Below the pieces are notes generated by a model. That model was given only the letters and a program-made list of their open reading frames with translations, had not been told where the DNA came from and ran no database searches. The translations under genes were made by a program, and so were the position numbers. Below are positions 35,302-45,247 of a DNA stretch of 64,000 bases, piece by piece. How positions within the stretch are numbered: position 1 is the first letter of the stretch; each line of letters starts with the position of its first letter. The DNA is from Vulcanimicrobium alpinum (lineage in GTDB: Bacteria; Vulcanimicrobiota; Vulcanimicrobiia; Vulcanimicrobiales; Vulcanimicrobiaceae), in NCBI RefSeq assembly GCF_027923555.1, contig NZ_AP025523.1, positions 2,422,484-2,486,483 of the forward strand, given 5' to 3'.

Positions 35302-37232
35302 AACCTGACGCCTCTGCGCTCGCCCCGTTACCGGACCCTCTCGACGACGCGATCGCACGCGCCACCGACGCGCTCTTTGAGTTGCAGGATCCCGCCGGCT
35401 ACTGGTGGGCCGAGTTGCAGTCGAACGTCACGATCACGGCGGAGGTGCTGCTGCTGCACCACGTCTGGAATCGCTTCGACGCGGTTCCCCACGCGCGCGC
35501 AGAGGCATATCTGCGCGGCGAGCAGCGCGATCACGGCGGCTGGGAACTTGCCTACGGCGACGGCGGCGAACTCAGCACGACGGTCGAGGCGTACTGCGCG
35601 CTGCGGATGCTCGGCGTCTCGCGCGACGATGCCGCACTCGTCCGGGCACGCGCTTTCATTCTCGCGCGCGGCGGGGTCGCGCGCTCGCGCGTCTTCACCA
35701 AGATGCATCTCGCGCTGATCGGCGCGTATCCGTGGAGCGCACTGCCGTCGATCCCGCCGTGGCTGATGCTGCTGCCCGATCGCGGACCGTTCTCGATCTA
35801 CGACCTCTCGTCGTGGGCACGCGGCAGCACGGTGCCGCTGACGATCCTCTTTGACCGCAAGCCGGTCTACGGCCCGACGCTCGACCTGTCCGAGTTGTGG
35901 GCCGGAGAACCCGGCGTCGACGTCGCGCCGCCGACGAACGATCCGCTGGAGCGCGCGTTCCGTGTCCTCGACGGCATCTTTCGCACGCAGGAACGCGCCG
36001 GCGCGGTCCCGTTTCGCCGCGCCGGCTTGCGGCGCGCGGAACGCTGGATCCTCGAACGACAGGAAGCGACGGGCGATTGGGGCGGGATCATCCCGGCGAT
36101 GCTCAACTCGATGCTCGCCCTGCGCGCGCTCGGCTACGACCCGCACGACCCTGTCGTCGCGCGCGGCTGGGACGCGATCGAGATCTTCACCGTGCGCGAA
36201 CGCGGCCAGTATCGCGTGCAGCCGTGCATCTCGCCGGTGTGGGACACCGCGCTCGCCGTGCGCGCGCTCGTCGATGCGGGCGTCGATCCCGCCGACCCAC
36301 GCCTCGCGCGCGCGGTGAGCTGGCTGCTCGTCAAACAGATCGTCCACGTCTACGGCGATTGGAACGTGAAGAATGCGACGGGCGAGCCGGGCGGCTGGGC
36401 GTTCGAGTTCGAGAACGCGTGGTATCCCGATGTCGACGACACCGCGATGGTCGTGATGGCGCTGGGCGCGGTGGCGCATCCCGAGACGCCGCGCGTGCGC
36501 GGCGCGATGCAGCGCGCGACGAATTGGATCGCGGGGATGCAGTGCAAGCCCGGGGGCTGGGGCGCGTTCGACGTCGACAACGACAAAGGGTGGCTCAACC
36601 GGCATCCGTACGGCGATCTCAAGGCGATGATCGATCCGAACACCGCCGACGTCACCGCGCGCGTTCTCGAGATGGTCGCGCGCACCGGCGTCACGCTCGA
36701 CGGCGAGCGGTTCGCGCGCGCGCTGGACTATCTGCTTGCGGAACAAGAACGCGACGGCGCGTGGTTCGGACGCTGGGGCGTGAACTACGTGTACGGCACC
36801 AGCGGCGCGCTTGCGGCGCTAGGGCCGACGCGGACCGGCGAGCGGCGCATCGACGAAGCCGTGGTGCGCGGCGCCGTGTGGCTCAAGAGCGTGCAGAACG
36901 GCGACGGCGGCTGGGGCGAGACGACGGCGTCGTACGTGGATCCGGCGCGGCGCGGGATCGGGCCGAGCACCGCAAGTCAGACCGCGTGGGCCATCATCGG
37001 GCTGATCGCGTGCGTCGAGCGGCTCCCCGCGCTCGGCGATGCGTTCGCCGCCGCGATCGATCGCGGCGTCGCATTCCTGTTACGAACGCAGCGCGCCGAC
37101 GGCAATTGGGACGAGCCCGAGTTCACCGGAACCGGCTTCCCGGGCCACTTCTACCTGAACTACCACCAGTACCGGCTCCACTTTCCGCTCTCGGCACTGG
37201 GCCGCTACGCGGCGCTGCGCTCGTCGTCCTGA
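35286..37232 (+). CDS. shc: Squalene-hopene cyclase
   Basis: 648 residues, standard length. Cyclises squalene to hopene and diplopterol. The protonating DxDD motif is DVDD at residues 382-385; QW repeats recur (QDPAGYWW, QERDGAWFGRWG, QNGDGGWGET, QRADGNWDEP), and the N-terminal WWAELQSNVTITAEVLL and GTGFPGHFYLNYHQYR C-terminal box are family signatures. Monotopic membrane enzyme. The ATG start lies head-to-head with hpnB. Its 3' end overlaps the convergent diiron gene by 28 nt. Confidence 0.95.
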   Translation: MTYSPQPDASALAPLPDPLDDAIARATDALFELQDPAGYWWAELQSNVTITAEVLLLHHVWNRFDAVPHARAEAYLRGEQRDHGGWELAYGDGGELSTTVEAYCALRMLGVSRDDAALVRARAFILARGGVARSRVFTKMHLALIGAYPWSALPSIPPWLMLLPDRGPFSIYDLSSWARGSTVPLTILFDRKPVYGPTLDLSELWAGEPGVDVAPPTNDPLERAFRVLDGIFRTQERAGAVPFRRAGLRRAERWILERQEATGDWGGIIPAMLNSMLALRALGYDPHDPVVARGWDAIEIFTVRERGQYRVQPCISPVWDTALAVRALVDAGVDPADPRLARAVSWLLVKQIVHVYGDWNVKNATGEPGGWAFEFENAWYPDVDDTAMVVMALGAVAHPETPRVRGAMQRATNWIAGMQCKPGGWGAFDVDNDKGWLNRHPYGDLKAMIDPNTADVTARVLEMVARTGVTLDGERFARALDYLLAEQERDGAWFGRWGVNYVYGTSGALAALGPTRTGERRIDEAVVRGAVWLKSVQNGDGGWGETTASYVDPARRGIGPSTASQTAWAIIGLIACVERLPALGDAFAAAIDRGVAFLLRTQRADGNWDEPEFTGTGFPGHFYLNYHQYRLHFPLSALGRYAALRSSS

Positions 37233-38110
37233 GCCGCGCGCAGCGGCCGCGGCGACGACGTCGCGGCGGAGTCGGCGCGCGGCGGCAGCATGCGCAGCGC
37301 CAGCAAGAGCGCCGTCGCGAGCCCCGGCATCAATCTGGGTTTGATTAGGCGGCGGTCGAGCCGCGCCATGTGGCGGCGGTTTTCGGCGAGCGCCGCTTCG
37401 AGAAACATCACCGGCGTGACGTCGCCGATCATCGCCTTGATCTGCTCCGGGCTCATCTCGGGAAGCTGCGGGACGTCCGCGCCGCCCTGAGCGGTCCCGA
37501 CGACCGCGCGCGCGTGGTAGCGAACACTCTCGCTCGCGCGTGAGAGCAGGCCGTCACGCCCCGCGCGCGCCAGCTCGTAGCGCCACCAGTTGATGAAAAA
37601 CGTGATGTGGCGAGCTTCTTCGAACAGCACGTCGTCGAAGATCCGCATCAGCGATTCGGGGAAGAGCCCTTTGCGGCGCGCGATTGCGAACGCGCCGAAG
37701 CCGACGAACGAGTCGGTGCATTCGCCGAAGCCGAAGACCATCCAGTCTTCGCGCCGCGCCGGCGGATCGGGGATCGCGAGGTCGGGGACGTCGATCCCGT
37801 AGCGCCGGGTGACGTGCGCCATCAGGCGTCCGTGACGCGTCTCCTCGACGCCCTGCAGGGCGACGGCCTCGCGGATCAGCGGGTCGTCGAGGGTCTGCGC
37901 GAACGCGCTGACCATCCGGCCCGCGCGCTGTTCGATCGAGCGCGCGTAGCTCCAGAGCGGAAAGGCCCGCAGCCGCCCGAGGTGGAGTTCGTCCAATTCC
38001 GGCCACGGGAGCGCCTCGGGTTCGAACGGGTTGTGCGTTGCGATGAACGTGCGGCAGAACAGCTCCCGGTGTTCTGGAGTACCCGGTCTCATGGGCGCGC
38101 TTTCCGCCAT
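37205..38110 (-). CDS. Uncharacterised ferritin-like diiron protein in the hopanoid locus
   Basis: 301 residues from ATG 38110, with a GGAAAGG ribosome site about 10 nt upstream. The full diiron ligand set is present with regular spacing: E60 (RSIEQR), E90/H93 (EETRH), E130 (FGECTD), E165/H168 (EEARH). The C-terminus is basic and ends in an Ala/Arg/Ser-rich tail. It lies between squalene-hopene cyclase (28-nt tail overlap) and squalene synthase (divergent), so an oxidative modification of squalene, hopene or a related lipid is a reasonable hypothesis. It is not one of the named Hpn proteins I know. A non-enzymatic role cannot be excluded. Confidence 0.8.
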   Translation of the reverse strand: MAESAPMRPGTPEHRELFCRTFIATHNPFEPEALPWPELDELHLGRLRAFPLWSYARSIEQRAGRMVSAFAQTLDDPLIREAVALQGVEETRHGRLMAHVTRRYGIDVPDLAIPDPPARREDWMVFGFGECTDSFVGFGAFAIARRKGLFPESLMRIFDDVLFEEARHITFFINWWRYELARAGRDGLLSRASESVRYHARAVVGTAQGGADVPQLPEMSPEQIKAMIGDVTPVMFLEAALAENRRHMARLDRRLIKPRLMPGLATALLLALRMLPPRADSAATSSPRPLRAAQDDERSAA

Positions 38111-38215
38111 CGCGGGGACGCCTTTCCTGCCTGCATTCGTGATGGGCGCCGCGTGCCACCATTCCGCGAAGGCGCGTGTAACAAGCGAGTAAGGTTGAGG
38201 GAGGGCGGTTCCGCT

Positions 38216-39289
38216 ATGCCCTCGCGTGGAGGTGTCCGAACGTCGATGGTGGCGAACGATCTCATGGTGTCCGGTGCGGTCCGCGAATCCCGGCTTATCC
38301 TGCCGAGGGTTTCGCGCACGTTCGCACTGGGGGTGAAGCTGCTCCCGCCGCGGCTCGAACCGCCGGTGCGGGTCGGCTATCTCCTCTGCCGGATCGCCGA
38401 TACCGTCGAGGACGATCTCCGCCTCTCGCCGCGGCGCAAGGCCGATCTGCTCGACGATTTCCTCGTCTGCTTCGACGACGCCGGCGCCGCCGACCGCTAT
38501 GGTGCGGTCATCGCCGAACTCACCGCCAGCGACGACTACCTCGAGCTCGTCGCCACGACCGGCCACGTGTTCCTGATGTGGCGCATGCTCGACGAGCGTT
38601 CGCGCGCGATCCTGCGCCGCTGGGTCGTCGAGATGGTGCGCGGGATGCGGCAGTTCGTCCTCGATCATCCCGACGGGATCCGCATCGCGAGCCTCGACGA
38701 ATTTCACCACTACTGCTATTTCGTGGCGGGAACGGTCGGCCATCTGCTCACCGAACTCTGGCACGCACACAGCCCGCTGGTCGGCAACCGCACCTACGAG
38801 CGGCTGCTCGAAGATTGCGAGGCGTTCGGCGAAGCGCTGCAGACGGTAAACATCCTCAAGGACATCGCCTGGGACGCCGAGCGCGAGAACGCGATCTACA
38901 TTCCCTCCGATCTGCTCAAGGCCGCCGGCAGCGATCACGACGGGATCCTCCGTGAAGAGCGCCGCCACGCAAACCGCGACGCGCTCATCCCGCTGATGCA
39001 CCTCGCGCACGACGATATCGAACGCTCGCTGCGCTACATCGAAGCGATCCCGGCCGCCGCCGTGCGGATCCGGCTGTTCTGCGTGCTTCCGATATTGTTC
39101 GCGATCGCGACGATGCGCGAGCTCGAACAGACCGAAGCGATGCTGGTCCCCGGCGGGAGCGTGAAGATCGCGCGCGCCGAGGTGCGCGCCCTGATCGTCG
39201 CCGCCTCGACGTCGACGCTGACGAACCCGACGCTGCGCTGGCTAGCCGACCGCGTCCGCAAAAAGCCGTTCGTCTTCGGCGGCCCCTGA
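38216..39289 (+). CDS. sqs: Squalene synthase (single-enzyme type)
   Basis: 357 residues from ATG 38216, 10 nt after GGAGGG; ATG 38246 also has GGAGGT upstream. Condenses two farnesyl diphosphates to squalene. The first Asp-rich motif is DTVED at 62-66, and the second region is QTVNILKDIAWDAEREN. This pattern and size match farnesyl-diphosphate farnesyltransferase rather than HpnC/HpnD. No HpnC, HpnD or HpnE is seen, so squalene is probably made in one step with NADPH. The start region of the divergent diiron gene lies 105 nt away. Confidence 0.88.
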   Translation: MPSRGGVRTSMVANDLMVSGAVRESRLILPRVSRTFALGVKLLPPRLEPPVRVGYLLCRIADTVEDDLRLSPRRKADLLDDFLVCFDDAGAADRYGAVIAELTASDDYLELVATTGHVFLMWRMLDERSRAILRRWVVEMVRGMRQFVLDHPDGIRIASLDEFHHYCYFVAGTVGHLLTELWHAHSPLVGNRTYERLLEDCEAFGEALQTVNILKDIAWDAERENAIYIPSDLLKAAGSDHDGILREERRHANRDALIPLMHLAHDDIERSLRYIEAIPAAAVRIRLFCVLPILFAIATMRELEQTEAMLVPGGSVKIARAEVRALIVAASTSTLTNPTLRWLADRVRKKPFVFGGP

Positions 39290-39302
39290 CTCCAGGCCGC
39301 GC

Positions 39303-40304
39303 GTGAAGCGGGCGTTTGTGACGGGGAGCTCCGGGTTTGTCGGGGCCAACCTCGTGCGCGCGCTACTCGACGCGGGCTGGGACGTGCGCGCGCTCGTGCG
39401 CGCCGAGGCGCCCTCGCTCGACGGGCTCGCGATCGAGCGCGTCCGCGGCGATCTGTTCGCGCCGCATCTCGCCGACGCGATGCGCGGCTGCGACGCGGTC
39501 TTCCACGTCGCCGCGCACTACAGTCTGTGGCGGCGCGACCGCGACGCGCTGATGCACGCCAACGTCGAGGGGACGCGCAGCGTCCTCGCCGCCGCGCGCA
39601 GCGCTGGCGCCGGCCGCGTCGTCTACACGAGTTCGGTCGCTGCGATCGGCGTCCGCGCCGGCGCGCCCGCCGACGAAACCTACCAGAGCCCGCCGGCAGC
39701 GCTGATCGGCGCGTACAAGCGCTCCAAATATCTCGCCGAAGGGGAGGCGCGGCGCGCCGTCGCCGCGGGCCAGGACGTCGTGATCGTCAACCCGACGACG
39801 CCGGTCGGTCCGTGGGACGCGAAGCCGACCCCGACCGGCGAGATCATCCTTCGTTTTCTCACCGGCCGGATGCCGGCGTACGTCGACACCGGGCTCAATC
39901 TGGTCGACGTCGGCGAGGTCGCCGCCGGCCACCTCGCCGCGTACGAACGCGGCGTCGCCGGCGAACGCTATATCCTCGGCAGCGAGAACGTGACGCTGCG
40001 CGAGATGCTGGCGCGGCTCGCCGCGATCACCGGAATCCCCGCCCCGCGGACGCGGCTGCCGCGCGCCGTCCCGCTCGCGTACGCCTTCGCGCGCGAGTAC
40101 CTGCTGGCGCCGCTCGGTCTGCCGCCGGACGTCTCCCTCGAGAGCGTGCGCATGGCCAAGCAGATGATGCACTACGACGCGACGAAAGCCGTCGAAGAGC
40201 TCGGCGTGGCGCATCGGCCTGTAACCCCCGCACTCGAACGTGCGGTCACATGGTTCCGGGATCACGGCTGCGCCCAGCGCGGCAAACTTCGTTCGGAGGA
40301 TTGA
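39303..40304 (+). CDS. hpnA: Hopanoid-associated sugar epimerase/dehydrogenase HpnA
   Basis: 333 residues, GTG start 13 nt after sqs. An extended short-chain dehydrogenase with the Rossmann motif [11 protein letters not shown] at 7-17 and the catalytic YxxxK as YKRSKYLAE at about 139-147, with the upstream Ser in [10 protein letters not shown]. It resembles NAD-dependent sugar epimerases and the HpnA family of hopanoid clusters. Its TGA overlaps the hpnH ATG (TGATG). Confidence 0.92.
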   Translation: MKRAFVTGSSGFVGANLVRALLDAGWDVRALVRAEAPSLDGLAIERVRGDLFAPHLADAMRGCDAVFHVAAHYSLWRRDRDALMHANVEGTRSVLAAARSAGAGRVVYTSSVAAIGVRAGAPADETYQSPPAALIGAYKRSKYLAEGEARRAVAAGQDVVIVNPTTPVGPWDAKPTPTGEIILRFLTGRMPAYVDTGLNLVDVGEVAAGHLAAYERGVAGERYILGSENVTLREMLARLAAITGIPAPRTRLPRAVPLAYAFAREYLLAPLGLPPDVSLESVRMAKQMMHYDATKAVEELGVAHRPVTPALERAVTWFRDHGCAQRGKLRSED

Positions 40305-41323
40305 TGGCGGTTTCTCTCAAGCAGGTGGCGGCGGTCGGGTCGTATGTGGTGCGGCAGCGTCTGAAAGGCCGCAAACGGTACCCGCTGGTGCTGATGCTCG
40401 AACCGCTGTTCCGCTGCAATCTCGCCTGCGGCGGCTGCGGGAAGATCCAGCACCCCGTCGACGTGCTGCGCCGTCACCTCACGCCGCAGCAGTGCTTCGA
40501 CGCGGTCGAGGACTGCGGCGCCCCGGTCGTCGCGATCCCCGGGGGCGAACCCCTGCTCCATCCGCAGATCGACGAGATCGTCTCGGGTCTGGTCGCACGC
40601 AAGAAGTTCGTCTACCTTTGCACGAACGGGATCCGGCTCGAGCAGAGCCTGGACAAATTCACTCCGTCGCCGTACTTCTCGTTCAGCGTCCACCTCGACG
40701 GGCTCGAAGAGGAACACGATCGCGCAGTCGACCGCAAAGGGATCTTCGCGATCGCCGTCAAGGCGATCAAGGCGGCGAAGGCGCGCGGTTTCCGCGTCAC
40801 CACCAACACGACGATCTTCAAGGACGCCGATCCCAAGCGCATTCAGGAGTTCTTCGACTTCGCGACCGACGAGCTCAAGGTCGACGGGATGATGATCTCG
40901 CCGGGGTATCCGTACGAGAAGGCGCCCGACCAGGCGCATTTCCTCGAGCGCGATCAGACGAAGTCGCTCTTCCGCGAGATCATGGCGCCCTACCGCGCCG
41001 GCCAGAAGAAATGGGAGTTCAACGCGAGCCCTTTCTTCATCGACTTTCTCGTCGGCGAAAAGGACTACGAGTGCACGCCGTGGGGAATGCCGTCGTACTC
41101 GCTCTTCGGCTGGCAGAAGCCGTGCTATCTGCTCGGTGAAGGCTACGCGGAGACCTACCAGCAGCTCCTCGACGAGACCGAATGGGACAAGTACGGCTAC
41201 GGCAGCGGCAACCCGAAGTGCGAAGACTGCATGGTCCACTCGGGATACGAAGCCTCCGCCGCCGCCGACGCGATGAAGATCGGAAACGTCTTCCGTGCCG
41301 TACGCGGCGTCCTCGCAAAGTAG
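40304..41323 (+). CDS. hpnH: Adenosylhopane synthase, radical SAM (HpnH)
   Basis: 339 residues. Adds a 5'-deoxyadenosyl group to hopene, the first step of side-chain extension. The [4Fe-4S] radical SAM cysteines are C38, C42 and C45 in [12 protein letters not shown], followed by GGEPLLHP and the FSVHLDG strand. The C-terminal [11 protein letters not shown] carries the SPASM-like cysteine pair typical of HpnH. A GGAGGA ribosome site is 5 nt upstream. Confidence 0.95.
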   Translation: MAVSLKQVAAVGSYVVRQRLKGRKRYPLVLMLEPLFRCNLACGGCGKIQHPVDVLRRHLTPQQCFDAVEDCGAPVVAIPGGEPLLHPQIDEIVSGLVARKKFVYLCTNGIRLEQSLDKFTPSPYFSFSVHLDGLEEEHDRAVDRKGIFAIAVKAIKAAKARGFRVTTNTTIFKDADPKRIQEFFDFATDELKVDGMMISPGYPYEKAPDQAHFLERDQTKSLFREIMAPYRAGQKKWEFNASPFFIDFLVGEKDYECTPWGMPSYSLFGWQKPCYLLGEGYAETYQQLLDETEWDKYGYGSGNPKCEDCMVHSGYEASAAADAMKIGNVFRAVRGVLAK

Positions 41324-41332
41324 GGATGGCCC

Positions 41333-41353
41333 GTCACGCTGAGCTCGTCGCAG
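41333..41353 (+). repeat. Dispersed GTCACGCTGAGC-type repeat
   Basis: GTCACGCTGAGC followed by TCGTCGCAG lies between hpnH and the prenyl synthase gene, ending directly at the latter's TTG start, so the repeat may supply part of that gene's leader. Confidence 0.6.
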
Positions 41354-42334
41354 TTGGCGGATTTTGAGACGTATCTCGAGCGCGCGATCGACCGGCTCGA
41401 CGACGGGTCGCCGAACCGCGCGCTGATCCGCGAACACTTCGCGCTCGACGTCCCCGATGCGAAACGCGGCAAGCGCCTGCGCCCGCGCATCCTGATCGCC
41501 GTCGCGCAAACCGAAGGCACCCCGGCGGAGCGCGCGTTCGCCGCCGCGGCGGCACTCGAACTGCTGCATAACTTCTCGCTCGTTCACGACGACATCGAGG
41601 ACCGCGACGAACTGCGGCACGGCCGGCCGACGCTGTGGTCGCGCTACGGCGTCCCGGCCGCGCTCGAAGCCGGGAACGCGCTGTGCGCGTTGAGCTACCT
41701 CACGCTGATGGAAGGCTCGGCGGAGCTGCCGCCGGCGACCGTCGCCGCGATGGCGGCGGCGCTCTATCACGCGCACTACCGGATGTGCCAGGGTCAGGCG
41801 TACGACATCGGCTTCGAGACCTCGGCAACCGTCTCGTTCGCCGAGTACGTGCGGATGATCGAAGGAAAAACCGCGGCGCTCTTCGGCGCGGCGTGCGAAC
41901 TCGGCGCGCTCGCGGCGGGAGCGACGGGCGACCGCGCCGCCGCCTACGGGTGCGTCGGCCGCGCGTACGGCCTCGCCTTCCAAGTGCGCGACGACATCCT
42001 CGGCGCGTTCGGCGCGACGCAGGTGACCGGAAAGCCCAGCGGCGCCGACATCCGTCGCCGCAAGTGGTCATTCCCGGTCACGTGGGCGCTGAGCGGTCCG
42101 CCCTCGGACGACCGCGCCGTCGTCGCCGACGCCTACGCGTCGATCGGAGAACTGAGCGACGGCTGCGCCGTAGGCGTGATCGCGGCGCTCGAACGGCTCG
42201 GGGCGCAGATCGCGGCCGACGACGCGTGCGCCGCGTACATCCGCGATGCCAACGAAACCTCGGCCGCGCACGATCTCGATCGCGACGGCCGCCTGGCCGC
42301 GATCTTCGAGGCGACGGCGCGCCGCACGGCGTAG
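41354..42334 (+). CDS. Polyprenyl diphosphate synthase (farnesyl/geranylgeranyl type)
   Basis: 326 residues from TTG 41354. Builds prenyl diphosphates for squalene synthase. First Asp-rich motif DDIED at 79-83 followed by the RHGRPTLW loop; second motif in FQVRDDILG near 217. The residues before the first motif include Phe (HNFSLVHDD), but product length cannot be read securely. It ends the hopanoid run; the next gene is a LysR regulator. Confidence 0.88.
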   Translation: MADFETYLERAIDRLDDGSPNRALIREHFALDVPDAKRGKRLRPRILIAVAQTEGTPAERAFAAAAALELLHNFSLVHDDIEDRDELRHGRPTLWSRYGVPAALEAGNALCALSYLTLMEGSAELPPATVAAMAAALYHAHYRMCQGQAYDIGFETSATVSFAEYVRMIEGKTAALFGAACELGALAAGATGDRAAAYGCVGRAYGLAFQVRDDILGAFGATQVTGKPSGADIRRRKWSFPVTWALSGPPSDDRAVVADAYASIGELSDGCAVGVIAALERLGAQIAADDACAAYIRDANETSAAHDLDRDGRLAAIFEATARRTA

Positions 42335-42342
42335 CGCACGGG

Positions 42343-43188
42343 GTGGAGCTTCGCACGCTGCGCGCGTTTCTCACCGTCGCGAAACACCGCAGCTTCACCC
42401 ACGCCGCCGAGGAACTGTTCCTCACCCAGTCGGCGGTGAGCCAGCAGATCCGCGCGCTCGAAACGGCGCTCGGCATCGCGCTGTTCGTCCGCGAACGGCA
42501 CACCGTCGAGCTCACCGATGCGGGCCGCACGCTGCTCCCGCGCGCGCAAGAGATCCTCGCGCTGGCCGACTCCGCCCGTGCGCTGATCGCGGGGCCGCGA
42601 GCGCTCGCCGGGCGCCTGCGCATCGCCGGCGCGACGTATGCATCGTCGTACCTCTACGTCGGGCTGTACGAACGCTTCGTGCACGCGTATCCGAACGTCG
42701 AGCTGCACGCCGTCTCCGCGATCGGCCGCGACGCGACGCTCGCCGCGGTCCGCGCCGGCGACGCTGACGCGGGCTTCCTGCAGTTTCCGGTGGAGGCCGA
42801 CGACGTCGCCGCCGACGAGCTCGGCCAGACCGCGATCGTCGCGGTCGCGGCGCCGGGCCCGCGGCCGGAGCGTTTCCTGCTCTGGGACGGGATCCCCGAA
42901 GCGCGACGCGTCCTCGACGATGCCCGCCGGACGATCGCCGTCGTCTCGAACGACGTCGCACTGCTCAAACGGCTCGTCGTCGACGCGGCCGGGGTCGCGA
43001 TCCTGCCGCGCTGGGCGATCAAACGCGAGCTGGAGTCGGGCGCGGTGCACGAGGTCGCCAGCGAGCTGCCGCCCCTGCGCCAGCGCTTCGGCCTCATCTC
43101 GCGTCTCAGCGGCCGCTCCGCCGCGCTCGACGCATTCGTCGCGACCGCGCACGCCTACAAGCCGGTAATCGCCGAGCTCTGCGCGTAA
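42343..43188 (+). CDS. LysR-family transcriptional regulator
   Basis: 281 residues from GTG 42343, 8 nt after the prenyl synthase stop. N-terminal HTH with LRTLRAFLTVAKHRSFTHAAE then LFLTQSAVSQQIRALE; the rest is a periplasmic-binding-protein-like effector domain (RLRIAGATYASSYL). It leads the same-strand paaK-crotonase operon, which it may control. Effector unknown. Confidence 0.9.
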   Translation: MELRTLRAFLTVAKHRSFTHAAEELFLTQSAVSQQIRALETALGIALFVRERHTVELTDAGRTLLPRAQEILALADSARALIAGPRALAGRLRIAGATYASSYLYVGLYERFVHAYPNVELHAVSAIGRDATLAAVRAGDADAGFLQFPVEADDVAADELGQTAIVAVAAPGPRPERFLLWDGIPEARRVLDDARRTIAVVSNDVALLKRLVVDAAGVAILPRWAIKRELESGAVHEVASELPPLRQRFGLISRLSGRSAALDAFVATAHAYKPVIAELCA

Positions 43189-43196
43189 CCTCCGGC

Positions 43197-44492
43197 ATGG
43201 CGCAACGCACGGCGGCGATCTTCCAGCCCGAGTTCGAGACGCTCGAACGGCACGCGCTCGAAGCGCTGCAGTTCGAGCGGCTGCAATCGCTGGTCGAGCG
43301 CTTGCGCGACGCGAACGCGATCTATCGCGAGCGGCTGCGCGGCGTCGCGGCACCGCGCTCGCTCGACGACCTGGCGCGCCTGCCGTTCAGCACCAAGGCC
43401 GATATGCGCGACGCGTATCCGCTCGGACTGCTCGCGGTCCCCGAACGCGAACTCGCGCGGATCCATGCGTCGAGCGGGACGACCGGGACGCCGACGGTCG
43501 GCGCGTACACGCGCCACGATCTCGCGGTGTTCGGCGAGGTGATGGCGCGCAGTCTCGCCGCGGGCGGGATCGCGCCCGGCGACATGGTCCAAGTGGCGTG
43601 GGGCTACGGGCTCTTCACCGGCGGTCTCGGCGCGCACGGCGGCTGCGAGAAGCTCGGCGCGTGCGCGATCCCGGCGTCCTCGGGGAACACCGCGCGACAG
43701 ATGCAGCTGCTCGAAGACCTGCCGGTGATCGGGATCGGCGCGACGCCGAGTTACGCGCTCGTCCTCGCGGAGCGCTTCCGCAACGAGCGCCGCCGTCCGC
43801 GCTCGCTCCGCTACGCGATCTGCGGCGCCGAGGCGTGGACGCCCGAGCTGCGCGCATCGATCGAAGACACGTTCGGCGTCGTCGCCACCAACATCTACGG
43901 GCTCACCGAGATCATCGGCCCCGGCGTCGCGCAGGAGTGTCTCGAGAAGCGCGGGATGCACGTGCAGGAAGATCACTTCCTGGCCGAGATCGTCGATCCC
44001 GATACCGGGCTTCCGGTTCCCGACGGAACGCGCGGCGAACTGGTGCTCACGACGCTCACCCGCGAGGCGATGCCGGTGCTGCGCTACCGCACGCGCGACC
44101 TCACCGCGCGCACGCGCGAGCGCTGCTCGTGCGGCCGCACGACGGCACGCATCGACTGGTTCACCGGCCGCGTCGACGACATGCTCGTCATCCGCGGCGT
44201 CAACGTTTTTCCGTCGGCGGTCGAACACGCGCTGCTCGCGTTCGCGGAACTGACGCCGAACTATCGCATCGTCGTCGAGCGTCCGCCGAACGGGCTCGAC
44301 ACGATGCTGGTTGAGGTCGAATACGCGCCCGGCGCCGCGTTCGACGACCGCGAGCGATTCGCCGCGCAGGTCACGCACCGGCTCGCCGAAGCGCTGCTCG
44401 TCTCGCTCGAGGTCCAGCTGCTCGAGCCCGGAACGATCGAACGGATCGAAGCCGGGAAGGCCAAGCGCGTCTACGATCGGAGAACGCTTTGA
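43197..44492 (+). CDS. paaK: Phenylacetate-CoA ligase family protein
   Basis: 431 residues. AMP-forming acyl-CoA synthetase with the P-loop-like SSGTTGTPT at 92-100, IYGLTEIIGPGV, and the C-terminal DDMLVIRGVNVFPSAVEHAL hinge region typical of PaaK. Activates phenylacetate or a related aromatic acid to the CoA thioester. Two crotonase genes overlap and follow. The ring-epoxidase genes paaABCE are not in the window. Confidence 0.92.
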   Translation: MAQRTAAIFQPEFETLERHALEALQFERLQSLVERLRDANAIYRERLRGVAAPRSLDDLARLPFSTKADMRDAYPLGLLAVPERELARIHASSGTTGTPTVGAYTRHDLAVFGEVMARSLAAGGIAPGDMVQVAWGYGLFTGGLGAHGGCEKLGACAIPASSGNTARQMQLLEDLPVIGIGATPSYALVLAERFRNERRRPRSLRYAICGAEAWTPELRASIEDTFGVVATNIYGLTEIIGPGVAQECLEKRGMHVQEDHFLAEIVDPDTGLPVPDGTRGELVLTTLTREAMPVLRYRTRDLTARTRERCSCGRTTARIDWFTGRVDDMLVIRGVNVFPSAVEHALLAFAELTPNYRIVVERPPNGLDTMLVEVEYAPGAAFDDRERFAAQVTHRLAEALLVSLEVQLLEPGTIERIEAGKAKRVYDRRTL

Positions 44493-45247
44493 GCGACGAA
44501 CCGCTGATCCGCATCGACCGGCCCGCGCCGCACGTCGTGCTGCTGCAGTTGAATCGGCCGAAGGTCTTCAACGCCCTCTCGAACGCGCTGGTCGCGCAGC
44601 TCGCCGACGCGCTCGAAGCGTGCGACCTCGACGGGGAGACGCGCGCGGCGGTGATCACCGGCGACGACCGCGCGTTCGCGGCGGGCGCCGACATCGCCGA
44701 GTTCGCCGCCGCCGGACCGCGGCTGGAGGAATGGGATCGCATCTGGGGCGTCGGCCTGCCGCTGATCGGCGCGGTGCGCGGGCTTGCGCTCGGGGGCGGT
44801 CTCGAGCTCGCGATGTCGTGCGATCTGCTCGTCGTCGCCGAGAACGCGCGCTTGGGACAGCCGGAGATCAACCTCGGTGTGATGCCGGGGGCAGGCGGGA
44901 CGCAGCGGCTCACCCGCGCGGTCGGCAAAACGCTGGCGAGCGAGATGGTGCTGCTCGGACGCGAATTCTCCGGCCGCGAAGCCGAAGCGCACGGCCTGGC
45001 GAACCGCTGCGTCCCTGCCGAGCGCGTCCTTCCGACGGCGCTGAAGTTGGCGAGCGCGCTCGCGAAGCAGGCGCCGCACGCCCTGCGCGTCGCGAAGCGC
45101 GCCCTCGGCCAGGCGTACGAGCAGTCGCTGCACGCTTCGCTGATCGACGAGCGGCGTGCGTTTCTCGCGCTGCTGCAGACCGACGACGCCCGCGAGGGAG
45201 TGGCGGCGTTTCTCGACAAGCGCACACCGCAATGGCGAGGACGATGA
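44489..45247 (+). CDS. paaF: Enoyl-CoA hydratase (PaaF-like)
   Basis: 252 residues; TTG start overlapping the paaK stop. Crotonase fold with the oxyanion stretch AFAAGADIAEF (62-72) and both catalytic glutamates, E106 (GGGLELA) and E126 (GQPEINLG). Hydrates the double bond of an unsaturated CoA ester in phenylacetate or fatty acid breakdown. Overlaps the next gene by 4 nt. Confidence 0.88.
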   Translation: MSDEPLIRIDRPAPHVVLLQLNRPKVFNALSNALVAQLADALEACDLDGETRAAVITGDDRAFAAGADIAEFAAAGPRLEEWDRIWGVGLPLIGAVRGLALGGGLELAMSCDLLVVAENARLGQPEINLGVMPGAGGTQRLTRAVGKTLASEMVLLGREFSGREAEAHGLANRCVPAERVLPTALKLASALAKQAPHALRVAKRALGQAYEQSLHASLIDERRAFLALLQTDDAREGVAAFLDKRTPQWRGR

